This document shows positions 12,702 to 13,589 of a stretch of DNA of 13,589 bases, piece by piece. The stretch covers positions 1-13,589 of the forward strand of contig SKPT01000161.1 of NCBI GenBank assembly GCA_007119405.1, given 5' to 3'. This DNA is from Phycisphaeraceae bacterium. Its GTDB lineage: Bacteria; Planctomycetota; Phycisphaerae; Phycisphaerales; Phycisphaeraceae. The notes beneath the pieces are model-generated. The model saw nothing but the letters and a program-made list of their open reading frames with translations. It made no database searches and had not been told where the DNA came from. Numbering within the stretch: position 1 is the first letter of the stretch; every line of letters starts with the position of its first letter. The position numbers were made by a program, and so were the translations under genes.

Positions 12702-13589
12702 CTACTGCAGGTTCACCGGCATCACCACGTACAAAAAGTTCGGCCCCGTTCGCAGCACGCCCGGCTTGTTCGGCGCCTTGAACTCGAACTCCACCTGCTC
12801 CGTGTCCACCACCTTCAGCGCATCGAGCAGGTACGCCGGGTTGAACCCGATCTCGATCGGCTCGCCGCTGTACTCCGGCACCGTCACGCTCACCTCCGCC
12901 TCGCCCATCTCCGGCGCCCGGCTCGACAGCGTCAGGCCGCCCTCACCAAAGGCCATCCGCACCCCCTTGCTCTCCTCGTTCGTCAAGAGCGCCGCCCGAC
13001 GCACCGCGCTGATGAAGCTGTCCGTCGCCAGCTTCGCCTTCTTGTCCCCCTCCTTGGGGATCACGTCCTGGTAGGGCGGGAAGTTGCCCTCCACCAGGTT
13101 CGACGCCAGCATCGCCTCGTCGGCGGCGAACATGATCTGGTTCTCCGCCAGCTTCACCTTCACCGTCTGCTCCGCGTCGTCGATCAGCCGCAGCAGCAGC
13201 GTCAGCGCCTTGGTCGGCACGATCGCGCTGCGGGGCTCGGCCTTGCCCGGCCGGCACGCCCCCCGCGCCAGCGCCAGGCGGTGCCCGTCCGTCGCCACCA
13301 TCACCAGCTTCGACCCGTCACGCTCCATCAGCACGCCGTTGATCGCGTAGCGGCTGTTCTCCCGGGCCGTGGCGAAGATCGTCATCGCCACCAGCCGGTG
13401 CAGCTCGCCCGCGGTCAGCTCGAAGTCCGCCTCGCCGGTGAACTCCGGCAGGGCGGGGAACTCGGCCGCCGGCTGGCCGTAAATCTTGAACCGGCTGTCC
13501 TGCCCCGTGATGTGCGCCACGTCGTCCTGCTCCGTGTGCAGCGTCAGCGTCGGGTCGATCGACTCGCGCACGATGGCGATGAGCTTGTC
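12702..13589 (-). CDS. dnaN: DNA polymerase III beta subunit, sliding clamp (5' end outside the window)
   Basis: The ring-shaped clamp that holds DNA polymerase III on DNA and docks many repair proteins. The 295 visible residues cover the end of domain 1 and all of domains 2 and 3; about 70 N-terminal residues lie beyond the right edge. Evidence: FELTAGELHRLVAMTIFATA with NSRYAINGVLME (about 56-89) opens domain 2, VATDGHRLALA (98-108) carries the Thr, His, Arg and Leu that line the peptide-binding cleft, EGNFPPYQDVIP (167-178) is the domain 2-3 link, and GFNPAYLLDAL leads to the C-terminal YVVMPVNLQ. The cleft Met of the usual MPMRL tail is Val here (MPVNLQ), a conservative change. The frame is open to the last base, so the apparent start at 13571 (GTG) is internal. 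dnaA would be expected to the right; recF and gyrB do not follow directly. Confidence 0.95.
   Translation of the reverse strand, partial: DKLIAIVRESIDPTLTLHTEQDDVAHITGQDSRFKIYGQPAAEFPALPEFTGEADFELTAGELHRLVAMTIFATARENSRYAINGVLMERDGSKLVMVATDGHRLALARGACRPGKAEPRSAIVPTKALTLLLRLIDDAEQTVKVKLAENQIMFAADEAMLASNLVEGNFPPYQDVIPKEGDKKAKLATDSFISAVRRAALLTNEESKGVRMAFGEGGLTLSSRAPEMGEAEVSVTVPEYSGEPIEIGFNPAYLLDALKVVDTEQVEFEFKAPNKPGVLRTGPNFLYVVMPVNLQ

Overview
The window is very GC-rich, gene-dense bacterial DNA. The gene content suggests a member of the Planctomycetota, perhaps Phycisphaerae, but this is inference: no rRNA or other decisive marker is present. The clues are a DUF58/transglutaminase pair, a GC-rich genome, genes without Shine-Dalgarno sequences, and intergenic repeats of a kind I recall from such genomes.

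Layout. A 5'-truncated uvrC runs rightward into a convergent two-gene operon read leftward: a DUF58 protein, then a TgpA-like transmembrane transglutaminase joined to it by an ATGA overlap. To the right are a repeat-bearing gap, a small lipoprotein, a 299-bp gap built from at least three repeat modules, and a GyrB/ParE-type topoisomerase subunit. A divergent region with two inverted copies of one 23-bp hairpin sequence separates the topoisomerase from a small accessory island. The island holds a HicB-like protein without toxin or DNA-binding domain, and a VapBC-like pair whose PIN toxin carries one frameshift and one in-frame stop. Then come leftward genes for an RdgC-like protein, an 11-12-helix membrane protein of unknown function, a DUF4442 hotdog-fold protein and dnaN, cut by the right edge.

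How it fits together. uvrC (excision repair), the topoisomerase subunit, dnaN (sliding clamp) and the RdgC-like protein all handle DNA, but they do not form one operon. The DUF58-transglutaminase pair is a cell-envelope module lacking its usual MoxR ATPase. dnaN and the topoisomerase gene point the same way but are separated by about 5 kb of other genes, possibly a dispersed dnaN-gyrB cluster.

I see no complete undescribed system. The most interesting signals are: (1) -10-like hexamers only 6-8 nt before the start codons of three genes without Shine-Dalgarno sequences, implying leaderless mRNAs; (2) the same hairpin placed in the same orientation upstream of two divergent genes; (3) the mosaic repeat region; (4) decayed toxin-antitoxin genes; and (5) a compact UvrC lacking its linker and helix-hairpin-helix domain but keeping both sets of catalytic residues.
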